Assembly: GCA_016218545.1 (NCBI GenBank)
Contig: JACRDQ010000036.1
Location: 310,001 to 374,000, forward strand
From: Elusimicrobiota bacterium
Lineage (GTDB): Bacteria > Elusimicrobiota > Elusimicrobia > UBA1565 > UBA9628
Length of the DNA: 64,000 nucleotides
Direction of reading: 5' to 3'
In this document: positions 8,402-17,002 of the stretch, piece by piece
Layout of the letters: each line of letters opens with the position of its first letter
How positions within the stretch are numbered: position 1 is the first letter of the stretch
Notes under the pieces: generated by a model
Told to the model about the DNA's origin: nothing
Seen by the model: the letters and a program-made list of their open reading frames with translations, nothing else
Databases searched by the model: none
Position numbers and translations under genes: made by a program

Positions 8402-9318
8402 GGCCAGGCGAAGGCGAGAGGCACGGCCGCGAACCATAGGATGTAGGAAAGGGACGCCGCCATCAAGGGGTTGATGGGCCGGTCGTAGTCCCCTGACGCG
8501 AGGAAGCGCCCGGTCAGGGCAAGGACGAGCCCTCCATGGCAGGCGGCCGGCCATGCGAGCCAGGACAGGGACCCCGAGTTGAAGCCCGAGGAAGGGACCG
8601 CCAGGCCGGCTGCCAAGGCCAGCGCGGTCAGGGCCGAGGCCAGCAGGGCCGCCCTCCTGCTGCCCAGCAGCACGGCCAGGGTCCTCTTGTCCACGGATGA
8701 GTCCGCGGTCCGGTCCGGGATCCCGGCCAGGCAGATGGACGCCGTGACCGCGAGGAACAAAGGAAGGCCCGCGGCGGCCAGGCTGCCGCAGCCCGAGAGG
8801 CTGCCGCGCTGGAAGAGCCAGCCGCACAGGATCACATAGAAGCTGTGGGTGAACCCGACCATGGCCTCGCCCAACCCGCGGTAGACCAAGCGAAGGGGCG
8901 GCACGGTGTAGCCTAGCCCGAGCACGACCCCCGCCAGCACGGCCGCGCCCGAGCGCCAGCCCCCGGGCTGGACCCGGAGCGCGAGAACGCCGGCCGCGCC
9001 GGCCAGCAGGCATAGGCTGGAGAGGAGCCCCGCCAGCGCCTCCCGGCGAGAGAGCAGCCCCTCAGGCAGCACCCGCGAGCCTCCGGTGAACGCGCTGAAA
9101 TTCCTGTTGGCCCGGTCGGTCTCGATGTCCCAGCACTCGTTGGCGATCACGGTGGCGAGCTCCATGAGGAAGAGGACGCCGTAGCCCCAGAAGAAGCTCG
9201 GCCCATGGAAGACCCCGTCCATGCGCCACGCCCACACCGCGCCCAGGCAGTAGGCCATGAAGGTCATGGGATAGAACTGCAGGCGGATGATCCTGATCCA
9301 GGCTCCGAGCTTCCTCAT
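8398..9318 (-). CDS. UbiA-family prenyltransferase
   Basis: 306-residue polytopic membrane protein with about eight or nine hydrophobic helices. Both Asp-rich Mg-diphosphate motifs of the UbiA superfamily are present: NECWDIETD (NxxxDxxxD) in the first cytoplasmic loop and DRTADSSVD (DxxxDxxxD) in the second. The GGSRVLPEG segment after the first motif resembles MenA/quinone and related prenyltransferases. It transfers a prenyl chain from a polyprenyl diphosphate to an aromatic or glycerol acceptor; the acceptor is not predictable here. A strong Shine-Dalgarno (AAGGAGGGAG) precedes ATG 9318. The gene lies 25 nt downstream of the cytochrome c gene and overlaps the DUF3108-like gene by 4 nt. 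Co-location with a cytochrome c would suit a quinone-type product, but this is weak evidence. Confidence 0.85.
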   Translation of the reverse strand: MRKLGAWIRIIRLQFYPMTFMAYCLGAVWAWRMDGVFHGPSFFWGYGVLFLMELATVIANECWDIETDRANRNFSAFTGGSRVLPEGLLSRREALAGLLSSLCLLAGAAGVLALRVQPGGWRSGAAVLAGVVLGLGYTVPPLRLVYRGLGEAMVGFTHSFYVILCGWLFQRGSLSGCGSLAAAGLPLFLAVTASICLAGIPDRTADSSVDKRTLAVLLGSRRAALLASALTALALAAGLAVPSSGFNSGSLSWLAWPAACHGGLVLALTGRFLASGDYDRPINPLMAASLSYILWFAAVPLAFAWP

Positions 9319-9343
9319 GGCCGGCTCCCTCCTTCGGGCGACG

Positions 9344-9721
9344 TCATCGCGGCAGGCCGCAATCGAGCCAGGCTCCAAGTCGCTCCCGCTCTTCCCGGGT
9401 CGGCTTGGGCTTGCCCTTGGGCATCTTGGCCTCGAGGACCGCCAGCCTCTTGATCTTGGCGCTCTTCTCGCAGATCCCGGCGTAGGCGTCGAAATCGACC
9501 CCCTTGGGCGCCCCTCGGCGGGTGAAGAAGTTGCGGTTGGCGGAGGAGTGGCAGCGCAGGCAGTAGCTCTCGACGAAGGGCTTGGCAAAGCCCGCGTAGG
9601 TCAGGCCGCAGCCTTCCAGGGCCCGCGCGGGCCCAGGCTGAGCCCTGACCCGCCCCGGCTCGGCGTGGAGGAGGAACCCTCCCAGCACGACCGCTGTCCA
9701 GACGATTTGACGCGTCTTCAT
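9344..9721 (-). CDS. Small exported monohaem c-type cytochrome
   Basis: 125 residues with a Sec signal peptide (MKTRQIVWTAVVLGGFLL to about VRA, residue 30). One haem site is visible: C54-L-R-C57-H58 in ESYCLRCHSS. A Met in AKMPKGKPKP near residue 101 is the likely distal ligand, and the ending PTREERERLGAWLDCG is typical of small class I/planctomycete-type cytochrome c domains. It acts in the periplasm as an electron carrier. The start at 9721 was chosen because it begins the signal peptide; an in-frame TTG 24 nt upstream is possible but adds only a polar tail. It sits 64 nt after adenine deaminase and 25 nt before the UbiA gene. Confidence 0.82.
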   Translation of the reverse strand: MKTRQIVWTAVVLGGFLLHAEPGRVRAQPGPARALEGCGLTYAGFAKPFVESYCLRCHSSANRNFFTRRGAPKGVDFDAYAGICEKSAKIKRLAVLEAKMPKGKPKPTREERERLGAWLDCGLPR

Positions 9722-9785
9722 GCCCGCTCGCGGAGAGACTAGCAAAAGCAGGCCAGCCAGAAGTCAACAACCCCGGGCCCTGCCG

Positions 9786-11513
9786 CTACACGAAGAGCGG
9801 CACGACCTTGAAGTTCACGGCGTCGATGATGCCGCGGTCCGTGATCTTGAGCTCCGGGATGGGCGGCAGGGTCAGGAAGGACATCGCCATGTAGGGGTCG
9901 TCGAGCTTCGAGCCCATGCCGTGGGCCGCGTCGATGAGCCGGCGGAGCTTGTCCACCACGAACTCGGAGCTGCGGTCGGACATCAGGCCCGCCACGGGGA
10001 GCGGCAGGGCCTCGATGACCTGGCCGTTCGAGGCGGCCACGATGCCGCCCTGCATCTTGACGACCTGCACGGCCGCGGTGTACATGTCGCTGTCGTGCAC
10101 CCCGATGACCACGATGTTGTGGGAGTCGTGGGACACGGAGGAGGCGATGGCTCCTTTCTTCAAGCCGAAGCCCTTCACCAGGCCCTTGGCGATGCGGCCT
10201 GAGGCCATGTGGCGCTCGATGACCGCGATCTTGAGGATGTCGCGGCCCGTGTCCGAGGACACGAACCCGCCGTCCGCCTTGACCGGCAGGACCAGGCCCT
10301 TGGTCACGATCTGGCTGGGGATGACGCTGATGACGCGGGCGTTCTTCCCCTCCGCCTTGATGGCGAAGTCATCGTGCTCGATCCAGCGCACGTTGATGGT
10401 GCCGCGGACCTTGCCCTTGTAGTCCGAGGCGGCGGAAGGCAGGAGTACTCCGTCCTGGGCCACGAGCCTGCCGTCCTTGATGACCTTGGAGATCTTCAGG
10501 CGCTTCAGGTCGTCGAAGACGATGAGGTCGGCCCGGTAGCCGGGCGCGACGGCGCCCAGGTCCTTCAAGCCGAAGTACTCGGCCGCGTTGATGCTCGCCA
10601 TCTGGATGGCCCGGATGGGCTCGACTCCGAGCTTGACGGCCGAGCGCACGATGTGGTCCATGTGGCCCTGCGTGAAGACGTCCTCGAGGTGCCGGTCGTC
10701 CGTGACGAAGAGGCACTTGCGCGAGTTCTCGGAGTTGACCAGGGGCAAGAGGGCCCTGAGGTTCTTGGCCGCGGTGCCCTCGCGGATCATGATGAACATG
10801 CCGCTGCGGAGCTTCTCGCGGGCCTCCTCCACGGTGGTGCACTCGTGGTCGGACTTGATGCCGGCCGAGACATACGCGTTCAAGCCCTTGCCGTGGACCA
10901 GGGGAGCGTGCCCGTCGATGCGCTTGCCCTTGGCGATGCGGATCTTCTCGAGGACCTCGGCGTTGCAGCCGATGACGCCGGGGTAGTTCATCATCTCGGC
11001 CAGGCCCAGGACCCGCTCGTCGTTGAGGAGGAGCGAGAGGTCGTGCCCGGAGAGCTCCGCGCCCGCGGTTTCGAGGTTGGTCGCGGGCACGCAGGAAGGG
11101 AGCATGACGTAGACGCCCAGCACGCCGGCGAGGCTGGAGGCCAGCATGTACTTGATGCCGTCCATGCCGAGCACGTTGGCGATCTCGTGCGGGTCGATGA
11201 TCACCGTGGTGGTGCCGCGGGGCACCACCACGCGGCCGAACTCCGGGACCTTCACCATGCTGCTCTCGAGATGCACGTGCCCGTCGATGAACCCGGGGCA
11301 GAGGTAGCTCCCCTTGAGGTCGATGGTCTGCTTGGCGCCGTAGGGTCCGAAGCCCACGATGCGGCCGTTGTGCACGGCCACGTCCGCCTTGTGCACGTCG
11401 CCCGAGAAGGTGTTGATGACGCGGGCGTTCTTGAGGCTCAGGTCCACCCTGCGCTTTCCGCCCGCGATCTCGATGGCGTCCTTGAGCCGCTCCGCGTCGG
11501 TGCCCATGTCCAT
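9786..11513 (-). CDS. ade: Adenine deaminase
   Basis: 575 residues, the usual length for the AdeC-type amidohydrolase that converts adenine to hypoxanthine and ammonia in the cytoplasm. Family motifs seen are GFIDGHVHLESSMV (metal-binding HxH), DPHEIANVLG, DGHAPLVHGKGLNAY, DHECTTVEEA and VTDDRH. The C-terminal domain contains VSHDSHNIVVIG. The protein ends LPPIPELKITDRGIIDAVNF, typical of the family. AAGGAGAG lies 7 nt before ATG 11513. The gene begins 14 nt after the acyl-CoA-dehydrogenase-like gene and probably belongs to the same transcript, although adenine salvage has no obvious link with carrier-bound chemistry. Confidence 0.95.
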   Translation of the reverse strand: MDMGTDAERLKDAIEIAGGKRRVDLSLKNARVINTFSGDVHKADVAVHNGRIVGFGPYGAKQTIDLKGSYLCPGFIDGHVHLESSMVKVPEFGRVVVPRGTTTVIIDPHEIANVLGMDGIKYMLASSLAGVLGVYVMLPSCVPATNLETAGAELSGHDLSLLLNDERVLGLAEMMNYPGVIGCNAEVLEKIRIAKGKRIDGHAPLVHGKGLNAYVSAGIKSDHECTTVEEAREKLRSGMFIMIREGTAAKNLRALLPLVNSENSRKCLFVTDDRHLEDVFTQGHMDHIVRSAVKLGVEPIRAIQMASINAAEYFGLKDLGAVAPGYRADLIVFDDLKRLKISKVIKDGRLVAQDGVLLPSAASDYKGKVRGTINVRWIEHDDFAIKAEGKNARVISVIPSQIVTKGLVLPVKADGGFVSSDTGRDILKIAVIERHMASGRIAKGLVKGFGLKKGAIASSVSHDSHNIVVIGVHDSDMYTAAVQVVKMQGGIVAASNGQVIEALPLPVAGLMSDRSSEFVVDKLRRLIDAAHGMGSKLDDPYMAMSFLTLPPIPELKITDRGIIDAVNFKVVPLFV

Positions 11514-11527
11514 GTCGTCTCTCCTTG

Positions 11528-12658
11528 TCAGGCGCTCTTGAGCCCCATCCGGGCCGCGATGAGGTTACGCTGGATCTCGTTGGTCCCGGACATGATCCGG
11601 CTGGAGAGCGCGGCTCCGAGCTCGGCCCTGAGGCCCGCGTCCAGGCAGCCCCGCGAGGCCCGGATCTCGAGCGCGTCGAGGCAGTTGGCGACCCAGGCTT
11701 CGCTCAGGAAGGCCTTCACCACGGCGGAGCGGCCGTCGTCCTCCGCGGCCTCGACCGCGGCCTGCCGGAGCAGGGCGCGCGAGGCCTCCAGACGGATGCG
11801 CATGTCCGCCAGGCGGTGCGCCACGCCTTGGTGGGAGCCGATGGGCTTGCCGGACTGGACCCGCTCGCGCGCGAAGGCCGCGGCCTCCAGGAGCCGAGCC
11901 TCCATGGCGCCCACGGCAGGGGCCAGGATGAACCGCCGCTCCCGGGACATGGCGTGGAGGAACACCGTCAGGCCCTGGCCGGGCCTTCCCAAGCGCCGGC
12001 CGGCCGGGACGAAGCAGCCCTTGAGCCTCACGCTCCCGGACGACGCGCCCTCGGGACCGAGCTCCCAGCGCAGGTCCGAGGTCGAGAGCCCGCGAGTCCC
12101 GCGAGGCACGATGAGGCAGTCGAGGCTCATCGGGCCCTGGCGTCCCCGGATGCGCGCCCACACGAGGAAGAAGTCGGCCAGGGCAGCGCTCGTGACGCAG
12201 GTCTTCTCGCCGGTCACGCGGCAGCCCGAGCCGTCGGGCCAGGTCTCGGCCTTCATGGCGAGCACGCCCGAGCCCGCATCCTTCTCGGTCATGGCCGGAG
12301 AAGCCAGGGACAGGCCGCGGCAGAGAGGCTTGAGGAAAGCCCTCTTCTGCTCGGGAGTGCCGAACTCGAGCAGGGGAGACTGGACCGCCCAGAGCTGGGC
12401 CCCGACCGCGAGCGCGGTCCCGTCGAAGCCCGCGTGCCGTCCCAGGGACTCGAGGAGGCGCACCGTCTCGGCCAGGCTCTTGCCGGAGCCGCCCACCGCG
12501 GTCGGGAAAGGCAGGCCCAGCAGGCCCAAGCGCCCCAGCGCCTTCCAGGCCTTGAGGAACCCTGCCGGACGCCGAGCCGCGGCCGTGCCGAGCCCGTGCT
12601 CCGAGCACAGCCGGGCGAGCCGTTCTTCGAGCTGATCCGCAGGAGGGAGCTTGGGCAT
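11528..12658 (-). CDS. Acyl-CoA-dehydrogenase-like flavoprotein (probable prolyl-carrier oxidase)
   Basis: 376-residue FAD enzyme of the acyl-CoA dehydrogenase fold: N-terminal helices, a middle beta domain with MTEKDAGSG and EKTCVTSAA, and a C-terminal helical bundle with SGTNEIQRN. The short-chain catalytic Glu of the YEGT motif is replaced by Ser (S357 in IMSGT). A Glu (E240, in HAMSRERRF) sits where isovaleryl-CoA dehydrogenase places its catalytic base on helix G. That arrangement is also expected in carrier-protein-dependent relatives such as PltE, RedW and AnaB. It starts 4 nt after the adenylation-carrier gene, so the two are almost certainly co-translated. The likely reaction is dehydrogenation of an L-prolyl thioester on the partner carrier domain, to a pyrroline (two electrons) or pyrrole (four electrons). 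An ordinary acyl-CoA substrate cannot be excluded. Confidence 0.85.
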   Translation of the reverse strand: MPKLPPADQLEERLARLCSEHGLGTAAARRPAGFLKAWKALGRLGLLGLPFPTAVGGSGKSLAETVRLLESLGRHAGFDGTALAVGAQLWAVQSPLLEFGTPEQKRAFLKPLCRGLSLASPAMTEKDAGSGVLAMKAETWPDGSGCRVTGEKTCVTSAALADFFLVWARIRGRQGPMSLDCLIVPRGTRGLSTSDLRWELGPEGASSGSVRLKGCFVPAGRRLGRPGQGLTVFLHAMSRERRFILAPAVGAMEARLLEAAAFARERVQSGKPIGSHQGVAHRLADMRIRLEASRALLRQAAVEAAEDDGRSAVVKAFLSEAWVANCLDALEIRASRGCLDAGLRAELGAALSSRIMSGTNEIQRNLIAARMGLKSA

Positions 12659-12662
12659 TGGT

Positions 12663-14375
<1,713 letters not shown>

Positions 14376-14390
14376 GCTCAGAGGCGCCTA

Positions 14391-14550
14391 AGGGCTCGTT
14401 ACGAAATAAGTGACACACTTCGGAGGCACGATGTCGAGACGATTTCTAGGCGCGACGACCGAGCATGCCGAGGCATGTGAGGGAGGAGCAACGACGAAAT
14501 CGGCCGACAGCGGGCCTCCGAAGTGTGTCACTTATTTCGTAACGAGCCCT
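14391..14550. repeat. 160-bp element with 37-bp perfect terminal inverted repeats (MITE-like)
   Basis: Left arm 14391-14427 and right arm 14514-14550 are exact reverse complements over 37 bases, beginning AGGGCTCGTTACGAAATAAG. The 86-base centre holds smaller palindromes: CATGCC/GGCATG at 14464-14469/14472-14477, and CGATTTC/GAAATCG at 14440-14446/14496-14502. It fills almost the whole gap between the reductase stop (14560) and the adenylation-protein start (14375). The arms are less GC-rich than the surroundings. I see no target-site duplication and no coding capacity. It could be a non-autonomous insertion, or a very stable RNA hairpin acting as terminator, attenuator or processing site. 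Confidence 0.8.
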
Positions 14551-14559
14551 AAAGCCGCC

Positions 14560-15297
14560 TCAGGCGCTCAGGCCTCCGTCCACGGCGAAGACCTCGCCCG
14601 TGACGTACGACGCCTCCTCGGAAGCGAGGAATGCCACCATGGCCGCGACCTCGGCCGGCGCGCCCGGCCGTCCCATGGGGACCATGGCCAGGAGGCGCTC
14701 CCGCTTGGCCGGAGCCAGGCGGCGGAACATCCCGGTGTCGATGGCGCCGGGAGCCACGGCATTGACGGTCACCCCGAAGCGCGCGGCCTCGCGCGCGAGG
14801 GTCTTGGTCATGGCCACGACCCCGCCCTTGGCCGCGGCGTAGTTCGCCTGCCCCTCGAGCCCGCGCAGGACGGACACGGAGACGATGTTGATGATCCTGC
14901 CCCAGCCGCGCCTGAAGAAGCCCTGGAGCACGGACTTCGTGTGATGGAAGACGCCGTGGAGGTCCGTGTCGATGACCTCCCGCCACTCCTTTTCCGTCAT
15001 GAGGGCGAAGGCCCGGTCCTGGACCACGCCCGCGTTGTTGACGAGGATGTCCACCCCTCCGAAAGCATCTTCAGCCGCCTCGGCCGCGGCCCTGGCCTCG
15101 TCCGCGTCGCACGCGTCGGCCCGGAACGCGACCACGCGGCCCGGAGCGGCCTTGAGGCTCCGGACCAGGGAGGCGGCGTCGCTCCGGCTGGACTTATAGG
15201 TGAAGAGGACCCGGATGCCCCTGGCCGCGAACTCCTCCACGATGGCGCGGCCGAGCCCCCTGCTGCCGCCCGTGACGATCGCGACCCTTCCTTTCAT
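14560..15297 (-). CDS. SDR-family oxidoreductase, FabG-like
   Basis: 245-residue classical short-chain dehydrogenase/reductase. The NADP(H)-binding TGGSRGLG lies at about residues 9-16 and NNAG near 90. The catalytic Ser is in NIVSVSV, followed by Y153 and K157 in YAAAK. PGAIDTGM and the terminal GEVFAVDGGLSA match 3-oxoacyl-ACP reductases. FabG-type enzymes reduce a 3-ketoacyl group on an acyl carrier protein. Standing upstream of a fused adenylation-carrier protein and a thioester dehydrogenase, it may reduce a ketone in the same product. It could equally be a general FabG paralogue. The gene is separated from the downstream adenylation gene by the 160-bp inverted-repeat element. Confidence 0.85.
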   Translation of the reverse strand: MKGRVAIVTGGSRGLGRAIVEEFAARGIRVLFTYKSSRSDAASLVRSLKAAPGRVVAFRADACDADEARAAAEAAEDAFGGVDILVNNAGVVQDRAFALMTEKEWREVIDTDLHGVFHHTKSVLQGFFRRGWGRIINIVSVSVLRGLEGQANYAAAKGGVVAMTKTLAREAARFGVTVNAVAPGAIDTGMFRRLAPAKRERLLAMVPMGRPGAPAEVAAMVAFLASEEASYVTGEVFAVDGGLSA

Positions 15298-15582
15298 ACG
15301 ACAAGGATATCAAACTGGCGCCAGTCATTCACAAAGTTCCAACCCGAGACCGAAGAACCGCAACAGCCGGTGTCAGACACCAGCTGTTGCGAAACCCCCG
15401 CTGGAGCAACGCAACAGCTGGTGTCTGACACCGGCTGTTGCGTTCCAGGGGTTTCGAACCTTTCGAATGCCTGGCATTGGCCGATGGCACCATCGTTGCG
15501 GCTGAAACCTGCAAGTCGTCTTTGCTATACTGGGTCCGTCGCACCACCCAGTTTCACAACTCATACAAGGCAGGTACCTCCT
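15298..15582. promoter_or_regulatory. Divergent intergenic region with nested palindromes and a promoter candidate
   Basis: 285 non-coding bases lie between the SDR start (minus) and the GTPase start (plus). They contain the palindrome pair at 15359-15442 and a plus-strand -10 candidate, TATACT at 15526-15531, whose -35 (TGAAAC, 15503-15508) is weak. AAGGCAGG just upstream of GTG 15583 is the ribosome-binding site of the GTPase. An adjacent pair GAAACCCC / GGGGTTTC (15391-15398 / 15448-15455) adds another possible stem. Confidence 0.5.
15359..15442. repeat. Pair of 33-bp palindromes in perfect inverted orientation (REP-like)
   Basis: The 33-base segments 15359-15391 and 15410-15442 are exact reverse complements of each other. 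Each is also an imperfect palindrome built as GCAACAGC-(C/T)GGTGTC(A/T)GACACC-(A/G)GCTGTTGC. An 18-base spacer separates them. The core GGTGTC-GACACC resembles repetitive extragenic palindromes. The pair can form two small hairpins or one long one. Confidence 0.88.
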
Positions 15583-16935
15583 GTGGCAGCCAAGAACAAT
15601 CCCCGCAATCTCATCATCATCGGCGCGGCCGGACGCGACTTCCACGACTTCAACGTCTTCTGGAAGGACAGGCCGGACTACCGGGTCGTGGCCTTCACGG
15701 CCGCCCAGATCCCGGACATCGCCGGGCGCGTGTACCCCGCCCAGCTCGCGGGACCGAAGTACCCCAAGGGCATCCCCATCAAGGCCGAGACCGAGCTCGC
15801 CGACCTCATCCGCAAGCATGAGGTGGACGAGGCCGTCATGGCCTACTCGGACCTCGCCCATTCGGCGGTCATGCACAAGGCGGCCATCGTCAACGCGGCG
15901 GGCGCGGATTTCCGGATGCTCGGCTGGCGGTCCACCATGATCGAGTCGAAGAAGCCGGTCATCGCCATCGGCGCGGTGCGCACGGGCTGCGGCAAGAGCC
16001 AGACCACGCGCAAGGTCAGCCAGTACCTCAAGACCATGGGCCTGAAGGTCGCGGTGGTGCGCCACCCCATGCCCTACGGCGACCTCACGAAGCAGATCTG
16101 CCAGCGCTTCGCCTGCATGGACGACATGGACCTGCACGACTGCACCATCGAGGAGCGGGAGGAGTACGAGCCGCACATCAGCGCGGGCAACGTCCTCTTC
16201 GCGGGCGTGGACTATGAGCGCATCCTGCGCGCGGCCGAGGCCGAGGCCGACGTCATCCTCTGGGACGGCGGGAACAACGACATGCCGTTCTACAAGCCCG
16301 ACCTCTTCATCGTGGTGACCGACCCCCTCCGGCCGGGCCATGAGCTGGCCTACTACCCGGGCGAGACGAACCTGCGCATGGCCGACGTCATCGTCATCAA
16401 CAAGATCGACACCGCCTCCAAGGAACAGGTCGCCCTGGTCGAGCGCAACATCCGGGCCGCCAACCCGCGGGCCGTCATCGTCAAGGCCAAGTCCCCGGTG
16501 ACCGTGGCCGACCCCCGGGTCGTGCGCGGCAAGAGGGTCCTGGTCGTCGAGGACGGGCCCACGCTCACGCACGGCGAGATGACCTTCGGCGCGGCCCACG
16601 TGGCCGCCCGGGCCTGCGGGGCCAAGAAGATCGTAGACCCCAGGCCCTATGCCGTGGGCTCCATCAAGGAGACCTTCAAGAAATACAGCCACATCACGGA
16701 CATCCTGCCAGCCATGGGCTATGGAGCCAAGCAGATGGCGGAACTGCGCAAGACCATCGACGCCACCCCCTGCGACCTCGTCATCGTGGGAACCCCCATC
16801 GACCTGACGAGGCTGCTCAGCATCAACAAGCCCAGCGTGCGCGTGACCTACGACCTCGACGAGGCGGACGGCACCCTGCGCAAGCTGGTGGAGAAGCTCG
16901 CCAAGAGCGGCTGCGGCGCCGCGTGCTGCTGCTAG
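15583..16935 (+). CDS. Cyclic 2,3-diphosphoglycerate-synthetase-like GTPase
   Basis: 450 residues starting at GTG (AAGGCAGG upstream). The N-terminal 120 residues form a Rossmann-like domain (NLIIIGAAGRDFHDF, then HEVDEAVMAYSDL). The second part is a P-loop NTPase with Walker A G130AVRTGCGKS138, a WDGGNND segment and a GTPase-style NKID base motif (VIVINKIDTA). This is the architecture of proteins annotated as cDPG synthetase (CpgS of methanogens), which also occur in bacteria where the product is unproven. The C-terminus is unusual: GCGAACCC carries four Cys in eight residues, suggesting metal or thiol chemistry. It heads a plus-strand cluster with ornithine aminotransferase, carbamate kinase and ornithine carbamoyltransferase. 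A link to carbamoyl-phosphate or ATP metabolism is therefore likely but inferred. Confidence 0.82.
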   Translation: MAAKNNPRNLIIIGAAGRDFHDFNVFWKDRPDYRVVAFTAAQIPDIAGRVYPAQLAGPKYPKGIPIKAETELADLIRKHEVDEAVMAYSDLAHSAVMHKAAIVNAAGADFRMLGWRSTMIESKKPVIAIGAVRTGCGKSQTTRKVSQYLKTMGLKVAVVRHPMPYGDLTKQICQRFACMDDMDLHDCTIEEREEYEPHISAGNVLFAGVDYERILRAAEAEADVILWDGGNNDMPFYKPDLFIVVTDPLRPGHELAYYPGETNLRMADVIVINKIDTASKEQVALVERNIRAANPRAVIVKAKSPVTVADPRVVRGKRVLVVEDGPTLTHGEMTFGAAHVAARACGAKKIVDPRPYAVGSIKETFKKYSHITDILPAMGYGAKQMAELRKTIDATPCDLVIVGTPIDLTRLLSINKPSVRVTYDLDEADGTLRKLVEKLAKSGCGAACCC

Positions 16936-16945
16936 GAGGACGACC

Positions 16946-17002
16946 ATGACCGAGCATAGCGAGGGAATGGTCGATTCCGATGCCGTAGGAGGGAGACCAT
17001 GA
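16946..17002 (+). CDS. 18-codon leader ORF overlapping the aminotransferase start
   Basis: ATG 16946 is preceded 5 nt upstream by a perfect AGGAGGA (16934-16940). It opens an 18-codon frame (MTEHSEGMVDSDAVGGRP) whose TGA stop (17000-17002) overlaps the ATG of the aminotransferase (16999). The leader and the real gene begin with near-identical blocks (AGGAGG, GACC, ATGACCGAG), as if the ribosome-binding site and first codons were duplicated. CGACCAT (16941-16947) can pair with ATGGTCG (16967-16973), sequestering the leader start. Translation could couple to the downstream gene. No conservation can be judged from one genome. Confidence 0.4.
   Translation: MTEHSEGMVDSDAVGGRP

Noticed and set aside
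8402..9013. Upstream extension of the DUF3108-like gene
   Set aside because: It overlaps the UbiA gene in another frame; the signal peptide begins at ATG 8401, which overlaps the UbiA stop.
11528..12658. Inactive acyl-CoA dehydrogenase because the YEGT Glu is missing
   Set aside because: A Glu in the helix-G position (E240) supplies the base in a known subclass, so loss of activity is not implied.
14391..14550. Classical Rho-independent terminator
   Set aside because: The arms are 37 bp with an 86-base loop and no T-tract follows on the minus strand; a mobile or regulatory element fits better.
14410..15582. N-terminal extension of the GTPase gene
   Set aside because: The extension runs through the inverted-repeat element, the SDR gene and the palindromes and is not protein-like. 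GTG 15583 has a ribosome-binding site and starts the homology.
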